DNA of 64,000 nucleotides, taken from the NCBI RefSeq assembly GCF_000526215.1, contig NZ_JAFQ01000003.1:1-64000 (forward strand), in the 5' to 3' direction. Below the pieces are notes generated by a model that saw only the letters and a list, made by a program, of their open reading frames with translations, searched no databases and was not told the DNA's origin. A program made the translations under genes and the position numbers. Positions 8,208 through 17,355 of the stretch are shown piece by piece (positions within the stretch are counted from its first letter, which is position 1; the number at the start of each line of letters is the position of its first letter). This DNA is from Nocardia sp. BMG51109 (lineage in GTDB: Bacteria > Actinomycetota > Actinomycetes > Mycobacteriales > Mycobacteriaceae).

Positions 8208-9039
8208 CGTCTCCATTGTGCGGGGGTCGGTTGCGCGGCCGCGGTGGCGGACGTCCGTCGGCGTGGTGCTGTCGGGGCTGGTGATCGTCGTGGTGCTCGG
8301 CTGGGCGGTGGTGCCGTCCGTATTCGCCGGGGGCGACCCGCTCGTGGGTGTGCCGGCCGAGAAGCTGCGCGGGCCCAGCCTCGAACACTGGTTCGGTACC
8401 GACAACCTGGGCCGTGACCTTTATACGAGGGTGGTGCACGCGTCCGGATTATCCTTGACCGCAACGGTTTTCGCGGTTGTGATCGGACTGGTCGCCGGTT
8501 CGGTGATCGGGCTGGTGGCGGGCGCGGCCGGTGGCGTGGTCGACGCCGCGGTCATGCGCGTGATCGATGTGCTGCTGTCGGTTCCGGAGCTGCTGCTGGC
8601 GCTGGCCCTGATCACGGTGCTGGGGTTCGGTACCGGCAAGGTGGCCGTCGCCGTGGGGCTGGCGCTGGTGGCCCGCTTCGCGCGGGTGATGCGCGCGGAG
8701 GTGTTGCGGGTGCGGCGCACGGCGTATGTCGAGGCCGCCTTCGCCAGTGGGGTGCGCTGGTACACGGTGCTGACCCGGCACGTGCTGCGCAATGCGTACG
8801 GGCCGGTGGCGGCGCTGGCGGCGGTCGAGTTCGGGGTGGCGGTGCTGGCGATCGCGTCGCTGAGCTTCCTCGGTTACGGTGCGAAACCCCCTGTCCCGGA
8901 GTGGGGTTCGTTGATCTCGGAGGGACGCAACTACCTGGCCACGGCCTGGTGGATGACGACCCTGCCCGGCCTGGTGATCATCGCGGTCGTGCTGGCCGCC
9001 CAGCGTTTCGGCCGCGCCTTCGGACAGGAGCGAATGTGA
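8200..9039 (+). CDS. Dipeptide-type ABC transporter permease (DppC-like)
   Basis: A 279-residue second permease subunit. After a cytoplasmic N-terminus comes a first helix (VVLSGLVIVVVLGWAVVPSV), the family motif HWFGTDNLGRDLYTRVVHA, four further helices and the EAA loop YVEAAFASGVRWYTVLTRHV. It would form a heterodimer with the DppB-like protein. It overlaps the preceding gene by eight bases and is followed after 34 bases by the fused ATPase. Confidence 0.9.
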   Translation: MTDVSIVRGSVARPRWRTSVGVVLSGLVIVVVLGWAVVPSVFAGGDPLVGVPAEKLRGPSLEHWFGTDNLGRDLYTRVVHASGLSLTATVFAVVIGLVAGSVIGLVAGAAGGVVDAAVMRVIDVLLSVPELLLALALITVLGFGTGKVAVAVGLALVARFARVMRAEVLRVRRTAYVEAAFASGVRWYTVLTRHVLRNAYGPVAALAAVEFGVAVLAIASLSFLGYGAKPPVPEWGSLISEGRNYLATAWWMTTLPGLVIIAVVLAAQRFGRAFGQERM

Positions 9040-9073
9040 GGGCCGCCGAAGTTCTACGCGGGAGGTGCTTGCG

Positions 9074-10708
9074 GTGAGCGGGTCGCAGACCGATCGGGAA
9101 GCATTGCTGCACATAGCAGGACTGCGCGTCGAATACGGCACGGGCGCGGCGCGTGTCACGGCGGTGGACGATGCCACGCTGACCATCCGTCCCGGTGAGA
9201 CGGTCGCGCTGGTGGGGGAGTCCGGATCCGGGAAGTCGACGCTCGCCCACGCGGTGATCGGGCTGCTCGGTGCGGGAGGAGAGGTGACGGCGGGCCGGAT
9301 CGAGTTCGCGGGCCGGCGGCTGGACCGGGCTTCGCAGCGAATCCTGCAGGGGCTGCGGGGAACTCGGATCGGCCTGGTCCCGCAGGACCCCGCCGCCTCG
9401 CTGAATCCCGTGCTGCGCATCGGCGATCAGGTCGCCGAGGTACTGCGCATTCACGGCCGGGCGGACCGCCGCACGGCCTCCGTCGAGGCGGTGCGGCTGC
9501 TGACGGAGGCCGGGCTGGACCGTCCGGAACTGCGGGCGCGCCAGTATCCCCAGGATCTTTCGGGCGGCCAGCGTCAGCGGGTGCTCATCGCGATCGCGCT
9601 GGCGTGCACCCCGGACCTCGTGATCGCCGACGAGCCCACCAGCGCACTCGATGTGACCGTGCAGCGCCACATCCTCGACCACCTGGCCGGGCGCACGGCC
9701 GAAACCGGCACCGCGACACTGCTGATCACACACGATCTCGGGGTGGCCGCCGATCGGGCCGACCGCATCGCGGTGATGCGGCGCGGGCTGATCATCGAAA
9801 CCGGCACTACCGCAGAGGTGCTCGGCAACCCTCGGCACGAATACACCGGGCAGTTGCTGGCCGCCGCTCCGAGTATGGACACCGCGCTGCGGGAGCCCCG
9901 CGCCCGCGCGCGGAAACCGCTGGTGGAGGTGAGCGGGCTGCGCAAGTCCTTCCGGATCGCCCGCGGCATCACCCTCGCTGCCGTGGACGACGTCTCGCTG
10001 TCCGTCGACCGGGGCGAAACCCTGGCCCTGGTAGGCGAATCGGGATCGGGCAAGTCGACCACCGCCCGCATGATCGCCCGGCTGACCGAACCCGACAGCG
10101 GTTCGGTGCATTTCGACGGCCGCGACATCACGCGCCTGCGCGGCGGGTCGCTGCGGCGGCTACGACGACACATCCAGATCGTCTACCAGAACCCGTACAC
10201 CTCATTGAATCCCGCGTTGACGGTGGCGAACATCGTGTCGGAACCCTTGCGGGCGTTCGGTGCCGGTGATCGGCACGAACGCCGCCGTCTGGTCGGCGAG
10301 CTGCTCGACCAGGTCGCGCTCCCGGCCGACAGCGCCGGCCGCCGCCCGGCCCAGCTCTCCGGCGGCCAGCGCCAACGGGTGGCCATCGCCCGCGCCCTGG
10401 CGCTGCACCCGGACCTCCTGGTCCTGGACGAACCGGTCTCCGCTCTGGACGTCTCCGTCCAGAGCCAGATCCTGGACCTGCTCGAACGCCTCCGGGACGA
10501 TCTGGGCCTCAGCTATCTGTTCATCTCCCACGACCTGGCCGTGGTCCGCCGGATCAGCGACCGCGTGGCGGTGATGCGCGATGGTGCCATCCTCGAAACC
10601 GGCACCGTCGCAGATATTTTCGATACACCGGAGCACGGCTACACGAAGGAACTACTGGCGGCGATCCCCGGCGCCGTCGACCGTGCGCCGATGGAGAGCA
10701 CGGCCTGA
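9074..10708 (+). CDS. Fused double ABC ATPase of the dipeptide-type transporter (DppD-DppF fusion)
   Basis: About 544 residues with two complete nucleotide-binding domains in one chain. Domain 1 has GESGSGKST, LSGGQRQRVLIAIALA and VIADEPTSALDVT; domain 2 has GESGSGKSTTARMIARL, QIVYQNPYTSLNPALTV, LSGGQRQRVAIARALAL and LVLDEPVSALDVS. In most bacteria these are two proteins. I chose the GTG at 9074 because GGAGG (9061-9065) sits eight bases upstream; a GTG at 9065 would overlap that site. The gene ends the operon that starts at the SAM riboswitch. Confidence 0.9.
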   Translation: MSGSQTDREALLHIAGLRVEYGTGAARVTAVDDATLTIRPGETVALVGESGSGKSTLAHAVIGLLGAGGEVTAGRIEFAGRRLDRASQRILQGLRGTRIGLVPQDPAASLNPVLRIGDQVAEVLRIHGRADRRTASVEAVRLLTEAGLDRPELRARQYPQDLSGGQRQRVLIAIALACTPDLVIADEPTSALDVTVQRHILDHLAGRTAETGTATLLITHDLGVAADRADRIAVMRRGLIIETGTTAEVLGNPRHEYTGQLLAAAPSMDTALREPRARARKPLVEVSGLRKSFRIARGITLAAVDDVSLSVDRGETLALVGESGSGKSTTARMIARLTEPDSGSVHFDGRDITRLRGGSLRRLRRHIQIVYQNPYTSLNPALTVANIVSEPLRAFGAGDRHERRRLVGELLDQVALPADSAGRRPAQLSGGQRQRVAIARALALHPDLLVLDEPVSALDVSVQSQILDLLERLRDDLGLSYLFISHDLAVVRRISDRVAVMRDGAILETGTVADIFDTPEHGYTKELLAAIPGAVDRAPMESTA

Positions 10709-10730
10709 GCGGCACACGACCCGCCGGTCC

Positions 10731-10746
10731 TCGGGGAGTTCCCCGA
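10731..10746. terminator. Possible operon-end hairpin
   Basis: TCGGGGA GT TCCCCGA is a perfect 7-bp inverted repeat 23 bases after the double-ATPase stop. The loop is very short and no T-run follows, as is common for actinobacterial terminators. Confidence 0.35.
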
Positions 10747-10852
10747 TCGGGCAGTCGTCGAACCGAGGCGCGATGTCGAGGTTGCCCATGAGGGGCCACC
10801 GGCAGGCTCACACCTCTCGGTCCGAGCCGGCCGAAGTGCTACCGCGCCCGTC

Positions 10853-11080
10853 TCAGCACACCTGATTCGACAGGTTGCGCAGCGCGACAGCCAGCGGGGC
10901 CTGCGACAGACCGTACGGGTCGATGCCGAGCTTCTGCTGCGCGTACCAGATCGGTCCACCGAGGAGGGAACACTGCGGGCTCGGGTTCGGCGCCGGCGGC
11001 GGCGGGGAGGCCTGCGCGAACCCTGCACCGCCGAGCAGAAGGCCGGCCGCCATCGTTACCGTTGCAAAAGAACGCTTCAT
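10853..11080 (-). CDS. Small secreted protein of unknown function
   Basis: Seventy-five residues. An N-terminal signal peptide (MKRSFATVTMAAGLLLGGAG then FAQA) is followed by a Pro-rich stretch SPPPPAPNPSP and a compact tail with two Cys (CSLLGGPIWYAQQKLGIDPY and the terminal NQVC), which could form a disulfide outside the cell. No domain was recognised. The start chosen is the ATG at 11080, directly at the signal peptide; upstream in-frame starts would add a basic, non-conserved-looking extension. It is convergent with the transporter operon and divergent from the thioesterase gene. Confidence 0.7.
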   Translation of the reverse strand: MKRSFATVTMAAGLLLGGAGFAQASPPPPAPNPSPQCSLLGGPIWYAQQKLGIDPYGLSQAPLAVALRNLSNQVC

Positions 11081-11222
11081 GCCCCGCACCATAACCGCTT
11101 GTCGGCCTCGGCGCCGGGGGCGTCTCGCGACACCGGGCCGCCGGGCACCCTGCGGCTTCGGGGACCGGCGGCGGGACCGGGCGGTGCGCACGGTGGGTCG
11201 GCGGTGCGGGATTATATGGTGT

Positions 11223-12005
11223 ATGACAGATATGCCTTCCCTGTTCACGGTCGATGACGACGGGCGTTATGTTCCGCAGAAGTGGGCATATGGGCGCTGG
11301 GGGGCGGACATGCTCAACGGGCCGGCCATCTGCGCTGCGGCGGCTCGTTCGCTCGAGCGGGAGTACGGGCTGGCCGACTTCGTTCCGGCTCGGTTCACCA
11401 TCGATCTGTTCAAGGCGGCCAAGGGGCAACCGCTGGAGGTGCACACCGAAGCCATTCGCTCCGGGCGGCGGATTCATATTTCCTCGGCGCGGGTGTGCCA
11501 GGGGGACGTCGAGGTGGCGGAGGCGCGTCTGGTCCAGCTCCGGGCGGCCGAGGCGCCGCCCGGGGAGGAATGGCATTCCGAGCATCCGTTCGACCCGCCC
11601 GCCGATGCCGGCCTGGATTGGTGGTTCCGCAGCGACCACGACTGGTCGACGGCCATGGGCGACCATCAGAACGCCGGGCGGAAGAGCCTGTGGACGGTGC
11701 CGCTGGGCGCGGTCGAGGGGGAGGAGCGCAGTCCCTTCGTGCAGGCGGTCGTCGCCGCCGAATCCACGAGCCTGGCGACCAACTGGGGTTCGCGGGGCAT
11801 CGGCTACATCAACGCGGACCTGACCGTCGCCCTCGATCGCGTCCCCGTGGGCGACCGCATCGGCCTGCGCGCCGAGACCCACCTGACCGGCAGCGGGCTG
11901 TCCATCGGCACGGCAACGCTGTTCGACTCGCGCGGGCCGATCGGCACCGGGATGGTCACCGCGGTCGCCAATGCCGCCGCCCAGATCGATTTCACGGGGG
12001 AGTGA
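11223..12005 (+). CDS. Acyl-CoA thioesterase family protein (TesB-like double hotdog)
   Basis: A 260-residue protein matching the actinobacterial thioesterase-like family. The N-terminal half has WAYGRWGADMLNGPAICAAA and FVPARFTIDLFKAAKGQPLE, the first hotdog fold; the C-terminal half has ESTSLATNWGSRGIGYINAD and GTATLFDSRGPIGT, the second hotdog. Such proteins hydrolyse acyl-CoA thioesters in the cytoplasm. The ATG at 11223 lies only just after a GGGATTATATGGTG stretch whose TATAT could be a -10 element, so the mRNA may be nearly leaderless. The gene stands alone. Confidence 0.75.
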   Translation: MTDMPSLFTVDDDGRYVPQKWAYGRWGADMLNGPAICAAAARSLEREYGLADFVPARFTIDLFKAAKGQPLEVHTEAIRSGRRIHISSARVCQGDVEVAEARLVQLRAAEAPPGEEWHSEHPFDPPADAGLDWWFRSDHDWSTAMGDHQNAGRKSLWTVPLGAVEGEERSPFVQAVVAAESTSLATNWGSRGIGYINADLTVALDRVPVGDRIGLRAETHLTGSGLSIGTATLFDSRGPIGTGMVTAVANAAAQIDFTGE

Positions 12006-12369
12006 CGGATATTCGGGCGGCCGGCAACACTGCGTATCGGTAACCGCTTGCCCCACAGGGCTTTCCGGCGGCCGCCCGGTGACGAGTGACCAGTGGGTCT
12101 CCGGTACGGCGCCGCGGTGTCGACCCGCGGCCATGTGACCGCGTGGTAGACACCCGCCGAGCGGACCCCGTCCCCAGGGGTCGGTATCGGCCGACCGATT
12201 CCGTCACCGGGGGCGCTGCCGGACACGCGGGACGAGAGCGCCTTGTTCGGTAGCGAGCTGTTCGCTGCATATCGTGGTCGGGCGGATGTGCGGGATGGGT
12301 GCCGAGTTTGGTGGCGGCGCGGCGAGGTAGTCGGGCAAAACGTGATCGTCGAGGTTGGGGAGTGCGCCG
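12006..12369. other. Gap without a recognised gene; possible terminator stem
   Basis: No convincing gene was found. A perfect 10-bp inverted repeat, CGGGCGGCCG (12014-12023) and CGGCCGCCCG (12069-12078), with a 45-base loop lies just after the thioesterase and could help terminate it. The ribosome site TGGGGAG for the next gene is at 12356-12362. Confidence 0.4.
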
Positions 12370-13896
12370 ATGGAGCAGAGCGGGAGCCGACGGACGGCGC
12401 GTGAGGTCTTGCAGGCCCTGCCCGGTCACGTGCGAGCCGATGTGCTCCGGCGCCTGCGCAGACGCGGACGGCCGCTGGCGTTGCGGGATATCACGGTGGT
12501 CGACGCGGGGATGCTCAAGCGGGCGGTGACCGCGGCGTCCCTCGGTAACTGCATGGAATGGTTCGACTTCGGCGTCTACAGCTATCTCGCGGCAGTCATC
12601 GGGAAGGTGTTCTTCCCGAATGTCGGTACGGGCGTGCAGGTTCTGGCCTCGTTCACGACCTTCGCCGCCGCCTTCCTGGTCCGGCCGCTCGGCGGACTGT
12701 ACTTCGGCCCGCTGGGCGACCGGATCGGCCGCCAGAAGGTGCTGGCCACCACCATGCTGATGATGGCCGCCAGCACCTTCGCGATCGGCTTCATCCCGAG
12801 CTACGAGACGATCGGCATCGCCGCCCCGATCCTGCTGCTGGTCTGCCGCATGGTGCAGGGCTTCTCGACCGGCGGCGAGTACGGCGGCGCCACCACCTTC
12901 GTCGCCGAGTATTCCCCGGACCGGCGGCGCGGCTTCCTCGGCAGCTGGCTCGACTTCGGCACCTTCACCGGCTACGCCGCCGGCTCCGGCATCGTCACCC
13001 TGCTCAACGCCACCCTCGGCGAGGTCACCGTGGAGTCCTGGGCGTGGCGGCTGCCCTTCCTGATCGCCGGGCCGATCGGCGTCATCGGCCTCTATATCCG
13101 GCTCAAGCTGGAGGACACCCCGGCATACCAGGAGCAACTGGATGCGCACGACCGCGAGATGTCCGAGCAGAAATCCGGTGGGGGGCGGCTGAAGGAGGTC
13201 GGGGTGATCTTCACCCGGCACTGGCGGGCCGTGCTGATCTGCATCGGGCTGGTGCTGCTCTACAACGTCACCAACTACATGGTGACGGCCTACCTGCCGA
13301 CCTACATGACCGAATCGCTGCACCGCTCCACCACCACCTCGGATCTCCTGGTGCTCAGCTCGATGGCGCTGGTCGTGGCGTTGATCACCTTCGTCGGCCG
13401 GGCCAGCGACCGCTTCGGGCGGCGGCCGGTGTATCTGATCGCGGCGGTGGCCCAGGTGGTGCTCGCCTACCCGTGCTTCCTGCTGATCCGGCAGGACGGG
13501 TGGGTGCTGCCGCTGGTGGGCATCCTGGTGCTGGCCGCGCTGCTGGCGGGCTTCGCCGGCCCGACCGCCGCCACCCTGCCCGCGCTGTTCCCGACCGCGA
13601 TTCGGTACGGCGCCATGGGTATTTCGTTCAACATCGCGGTGTCGGCGTTCGGCGGGACGACCCCGCTGGCCAACGCCGCGCTGGTGGAGGGCACGGGCGA
13701 CCTGATGATGCCCGCGTACTACCTGATGATCTCCGGCGTGATCGGCCTGGTGGCGGCGCTGTTCCTGAAGGAGTCGTCGCTGCTGCCGCTGAAGGGTTCG
13801 CAGCCGATGGTCGACACCGAGGAAGAGGCGAAGGAGCTGGTGGACACCTCCGAGCTGGCGTTGAACCAGATGAATGCGCGCGGTAGCGGGCAGTAG
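12370..13896 (+). CDS. MFS transporter, metabolite:H+ symporter (ProP/MHS) family
   Basis: A 508-residue, 12-helix transporter with an approximately 55-residue hydrophilic N-terminus. Family marks are ASLGNCMEWFDFGVYSYLAA at the first helix, RPLGGLYFGPLGDRIGRQKV in loop 2-3, RMVQGFSTGGEYGGATTFVA and the second-half loop FVGRASDRFGRRPVYLIAAV. MHS members import compatible solutes such as proline or betaine, or organic acids such as shikimate and ketoglutarate. The ATG at 12370 was preferred over an upstream TTG because GGGGAG lies eight bases before it. No operon partner. Confidence 0.85.
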   Translation: MEQSGSRRTAREVLQALPGHVRADVLRRLRRRGRPLALRDITVVDAGMLKRAVTAASLGNCMEWFDFGVYSYLAAVIGKVFFPNVGTGVQVLASFTTFAAAFLVRPLGGLYFGPLGDRIGRQKVLATTMLMMAASTFAIGFIPSYETIGIAAPILLLVCRMVQGFSTGGEYGGATTFVAEYSPDRRRGFLGSWLDFGTFTGYAAGSGIVTLLNATLGEVTVESWAWRLPFLIAGPIGVIGLYIRLKLEDTPAYQEQLDAHDREMSEQKSGGGRLKEVGVIFTRHWRAVLICIGLVLLYNVTNYMVTAYLPTYMTESLHRSTTTSDLLVLSSMALVVALITFVGRASDRFGRRPVYLIAAVAQVVLAYPCFLLIRQDGWVLPLVGILVLAALLAGFAGPTAATLPALFPTAIRYGAMGISFNIAVSAFGGTTPLANAALVEGTGDLMMPAYYLMISGVIGLVAALFLKESSLLPLKGSQPMVDTEEEAKELVDTSELALNQMNARGSGQ

Positions 13897-14038
13897 GGCG
13901 CGAGGTTGGCCGCCACGGTGTTTCGAATTCCGCTGAGCAGGGAAGAGGGAGCCTGCGGTGACTGCCGGCCCCGAGTGTTTCCTTCGTCGTCGCCCGCGCG
14001 TCAGGTCCAGCCGCGACCGCGTCACTAGGGTTGTGATC

Positions 14039-14704
14039 ATGAGGATTCGGCGGTGGCGTCGGCTGTATCTCGGCGGCGAGTATGCCGCGCTGTTCTTCGG
14101 CGGCGCCACCGTGTACCGGGCCCGGTTGCGCGGCACGTCCCCGATTCCCGGGCTGATCGCGCTGGGCGGGGCGGTTGCCGGCTACCTGCGGCGCTCGGCC
14201 GACTTCGACCGCGATTCGCTGTGGCGCCCGGAAGCGTTTCGCGCACAGGCGCGTCCGATGGCGGCGCTCGCGGGATCGAGCGCGCTGGCGCTGACCGCCG
14301 CGGTGGCGGCGGTGCGGCGCGAGCATCTGTTCGAGCTGCCGCGGCGCAACCCCTGGCTGTGGCTGGCGGTGATGGTGCTGTACCCGGTGCTCAGCGTGTA
14401 TCCGCAGGAGCTGATCTTCCGGTCGTTCCTGTTCCACCGCTACGCGCCGGTCTTCGGCGAGGGCGCCGGGCTGGTGCTGGCGAGCGCCGCGGCGTTCGGA
14501 TACGTGCACATCGCCTTCGGCAGCTGGATCTCGGTGGCGCTCAGCGGTATCGGCGGCTGGATCTTCGCGACCCGGTATCTGCGGACGCGGTCGCTGTTCA
14601 CCGCGTCGGTCGAGCATTCGATCTACGGGATGCTCCTGTTCACCGTCGGCCTGGGGGAGTACTTCTACCACGGCGCCGACCGGGTCCGGCTGAGTGCGGC
14701 CTGA
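14039..14704 (+). CDS. CPBP-family intramembrane metalloprotease
   Basis: A 221-residue integral membrane protein with about six hydrophobic segments. The CPBP (Abi) catalytic signatures are present: PQELIFRSFLFHRY (Glu plus Arg of the EExxxR-like motif, here QELxFR), FGYVHIAFGSW (His) and ASVEHSIYGMLLF (final His). Compared with the canonical EE pair the first Glu is replaced by Gln. Family members cleave type II CAAX-like or bacteriocin substrates within the membrane; here the substrate is unknown. It ends 30 bases before the next transporter gene and may be co-transcribed with it. Confidence 0.75.
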   Translation: MRIRRWRRLYLGGEYAALFFGGATVYRARLRGTSPIPGLIALGGAVAGYLRRSADFDRDSLWRPEAFRAQARPMAALAGSSALALTAAVAAVRREHLFELPRRNPWLWLAVMVLYPVLSVYPQELIFRSFLFHRYAPVFGEGAGLVLASAAAFGYVHIAFGSWISVALSGIGGWIFATRYLRTRSLFTASVEHSIYGMLLFTVGLGEYFYHGADRVRLSAA

Positions 14705-14734
14705 CCCGGCGCGCGGTTGCGTACTCTGCGCTAC

Positions 14735-16114
14735 ATGACCGAGGTTCCGGGACAAGTCACCGTCGGGCAGGCCGCCGGCCGGCGCGAGGTGGCGGCGTGG
14801 GGATTGTGGGACTGGGGCTCCTCGGCGTTCCAGGCGGTGATCCTCACCTTCGTCTTCTCGGTGTACCTCACCGACACGGTGGGCGACGACCTGCCCGGCG
14901 GCATCTCGGCCAGCGCGTGGCTGGGCTGGGCGCTGGGGCTGTCGGGGCTGGTGGTCGCGCTCACCGCGCCGATCGGCGGGCAGTGGTTCGATGCCACCGC
15001 GCGGCGCAAGCGGGCGCTCGGACTGCTGACCGGGTGCACGGTCCTGGTGATGGCGGCCCTGTTCTTCGTCCACGACGACCATCGCGACCTGTGGCTGGGC
15101 CTGCTGCTGCTCGGCCTGGGTTCGGCGGTCTTCGAGCTGGCGGGCGTGCCGTACAACGCGATGCTGCGGCAGGTCTCCACGCCCGCGACGGTCGGCCGGG
15201 TGTCCGGATTCGGCTGGGCGATGGGCTATTTCGGCGGCATTCTGCTGCTGATGATCTGCTACTTCGGCTTCATCGCCGGTGACGGCGACAACCGCGGGTT
15301 GCTGGGTGTGCCGACCGAGGACGGGCTCAACATCCGGCTCGTCGCGGTGCTGGCCGCCGTGTGGTTCGCCGCTTTCGCGCTGCCGGTGCTGTTCTCGGTG
15401 CCGGAACTGCCGCGCACCGATGCCGATCCGGGGGCGGCGCGCGCCGGATTCCTCTCCTCCTACCGGGTGCTGTGGCGCGACGTGCGCGAGCTGTGGGCGG
15501 CCGACCGGCGGACCGTGGGATTCCTGGTGGCCAGCGCGGTGTTCCGGGACGGCCTGGCCGGCGTGTTCACCTTCGGTGCGGTCCTCGCGGTGCGCGTGTA
15601 CGGCATCGACGACGCCGATGTGCTGCTGTTCGGGATCGCCGCGAATGTGGTTGCGGCACTGGGCGCGATCGTCGCGGGGCGGCTCGACGACACCCTCGGG
15701 CCCAAACCGGTCATCGTCGCCTCGCTGGCCGCCATGCTGGTGTGCGGCCTCGCGCTGCTCGTCGTGTCCGGTCCCGTGCTGTTCTGGGTATTCGGCCTGC
15801 TGCTGACCCTGTTCGTCGGGCCCGCCCAGGCGGCCGCGCGCAGCTTCCTCACCCGCGTCGCCCCACCGGGCCGCGAGGGTCAGCTGTTCGGCCTCTACAC
15901 CACCACGGGCCGGGCCGTATCGTTCTTGGCGCCCACCCTGTTCGGGGTGTTCGTGTCCGTATTCGGCACCGACCGAGCCGGAATCGTCGGCCTCATGCTG
16001 GTCCTGGGCGTCGGCCTGGCGGCTCTCCTCCCCGTCCGCGCCCCGAACGGGATTGCCGAGGGCCAGGCTGTCCCGCCGTCTTCGCGGGCGGCCGGGCCCT
16101 CATCCGCCGAGTGA
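14735..16114 (+). CDS. MFS transporter, UMF1-type
   Basis: A 459-residue membrane protein resembling the vacuole effluxer Atg22/UMF1 subgroup of MFS proteins: EVAAWGLWDWGSSAFQAVIL near the start, WFDATARRKRALGLLTGCTV in the loop after helix 2, FELAGVPYNAMLRQV and GRVSGFGWAMGYFGGILLLM. Around 12 helices are seen. The substrate is unknown; eukaryotic Atg22 relatives export amino acids. It lies just after the CPBP protease gene on the same strand. Confidence 0.8.
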   Translation: MTEVPGQVTVGQAAGRREVAAWGLWDWGSSAFQAVILTFVFSVYLTDTVGDDLPGGISASAWLGWALGLSGLVVALTAPIGGQWFDATARRKRALGLLTGCTVLVMAALFFVHDDHRDLWLGLLLLGLGSAVFELAGVPYNAMLRQVSTPATVGRVSGFGWAMGYFGGILLLMICYFGFIAGDGDNRGLLGVPTEDGLNIRLVAVLAAVWFAAFALPVLFSVPELPRTDADPGAARAGFLSSYRVLWRDVRELWAADRRTVGFLVASAVFRDGLAGVFTFGAVLAVRVYGIDDADVLLFGIAANVVAALGAIVAGRLDDTLGPKPVIVASLAAMLVCGLALLVVSGPVLFWVFGLLLTLFVGPAQAAARSFLTRVAPPGREGQLFGLYTTTGRAVSFLAPTLFGVFVSVFGTDRAGIVGLMLVLGVGLAALLPVRAPNGIAEGQAVPPSSRAAGPSSAE

Positions 16115-16141
16115 ATACCGGCCGCCGGTAGGATGTTCCGC

Positions 16142-16855
16142 TCAGGGGCAGGTCGTGGCAAGGGGCCGGCCGTGCAGCGCGGCGTCGATGAGTTCGCGCA
16201 GGGCTCCGTCCAGTGGCTCGTCACCGTGGGACAAAGGGCGTCCGGGACAGAAGGATTGGACCGAGGCGTTGGTGGCGCCGGGCAGGTGGCCGCGCTCCGG
16301 CGGGTTGTCCTCGGTGTAGAGATGGTAGGCGGGCAGTCCCGGTGGGACGGCCGGGTCGGCGTTGAGTTGTTGCAGGAAGGGCGATCCCGGCGACAGGTCG
16401 CGGCAGCCGGCGTGGATGGCGTAGCACAGGAATCCGAGCGGTTCGCCGAATTCCGGTGTGCCGTAGTCGACGTAGGTGCCCACCTGGCCGGCGCCGTCGA
16501 GAAACTTGACGTACTGCCGCTGAGCGAGGCCGCCCATCGAGTGGCCGACGAGGTCGACCCGCTCGGCCCCGGTCCGCACGCGAATCGCGGCCACCTCGTC
16601 GGCGATCGCCTGGGCGGATTCGGCGATCGGCGCGGCACCGGTGGGGTTGCCGCGCAACAGCATCGAATACGCCGCGTATCCCCGTGCCTCCAGCCACCCC
16701 CGCAGCGACTCCTGCTTGGCCGGGTCGGCGTCGAAGCCGCCGACGACGAGAACGGGATTCGCGCCCTGCGCCGACGCAACGGGCGGTGCTACGAAACCCA
16801 TTGCAGCACATAGTATTACGATCATCAGCGCACGTATCCACAGTGGCTTGGTCAT
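16142..16855 (-). CDS. Secreted triacylglycerol lipase/esterase (alpha/beta hydrolase)
   Basis: A 237-residue protein with a signal peptide (MTKPLWIRALMIVILCAAMG, cleavage near ASAQG). NPVLVVGGFDADPAK holds the first strand and oxyanion region, and VDLVGHSMGGLAQRQYV carries the nucleophile in GHSMGG. VDYGTPEFG and the late His in PLSHGDEPLDGALRELIDAA complete a plausible triad. Cysteines at about 150, 159 and the C-terminus suggest disulfides. It resembles short Streptomyces/Nocardia secreted lipases. AGGAGAGGCGGAAC lies before the ATG at 16855. It is convergent with the UMF1 transporter. Confidence 0.85.
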   Translation of the reverse strand: MTKPLWIRALMIVILCAAMGFVAPPVASAQGANPVLVVGGFDADPAKQESLRGWLEARGYAAYSMLLRGNPTGAAPIAESAQAIADEVAAIRVRTGAERVDLVGHSMGGLAQRQYVKFLDGAGQVGTYVDYGTPEFGEPLGFLCYAIHAGCRDLSPGSPFLQQLNADPAVPPGLPAYHLYTEDNPPERGHLPGATNASVQSFCPGRPLSHGDEPLDGALRELIDAALHGRPLATTCP

Positions 16856-17355
16856 GTTCCGCCTCTCCTGGGTCGATGACCACGCACCCGATCCCGTACG
16901 CACGTTCCGCGGACGTGGTCGAAGGCAGTGTCTCACCCCACGTCGCATCCCGCGCTGCCTCCGCTGCGCTGCTGCGGGCGGGCCGCGCCTGCGTGTGCCT
17001 CGTCCGCTGTCGTGTGGATCCCCGGACGAAAGTACGCCGGTGACGGCGCTATGCACGCCAGGAGGCGACATGCCGGGATGACGCAGCGAGCCTTCCCTCG
17101 TCATCCCGGCATGTCATTGCGACGCACCGGCGCTCCCGGCCATTCCGACGCGCCGCCCCCGTCGTTCCGGCTCATTCACGCACTCGTGTTCCAGATTCTG
17201 GGATTCGGGACGAATCCGATAGACATGCGCTCTGATAGCTGGGAGTATGCCCGCGACAGGCGTGACACCCGCCGGGCTGGCGATCCCACCCGCGCGTGTC
17301 GCGAGGATTGGGACGATGCCGACCTCCGACAGGGGCGGTACGCAAGGGGTGTCGT
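16856..17355. other. 500-base gap with a strong inverted repeat
   Basis: No gene was recognised here. It must hold the lipase promoter (minus strand) and the promoter of the following small gene. The inverted repeat at 17067-17115 is described separately. Confidence 0.5.
17067..17115. repeat. Perfect 17-bp inverted repeat with 15-base loop
   Basis: GACATGCCGGGATGACG (17067-17083) and CGTCATCCCGGCATGTC (17099-17115) are exact complements. Such CATGCCGGGATGAC palindromes look like the dispersed REP-type elements of actinomycete genomes; it may also act as a bidirectional terminator. No U-run follows. Confidence 0.75.

Noticed and set aside
11992..15082. Long minus-strand frames opposite the MHS transporter, CPBP protease and UMF1 transporter
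   Set aside because: Their translations are low-complexity Arg/Gln/Pro/His sequences, while the plus strand encodes complete transporter and protease motifs.
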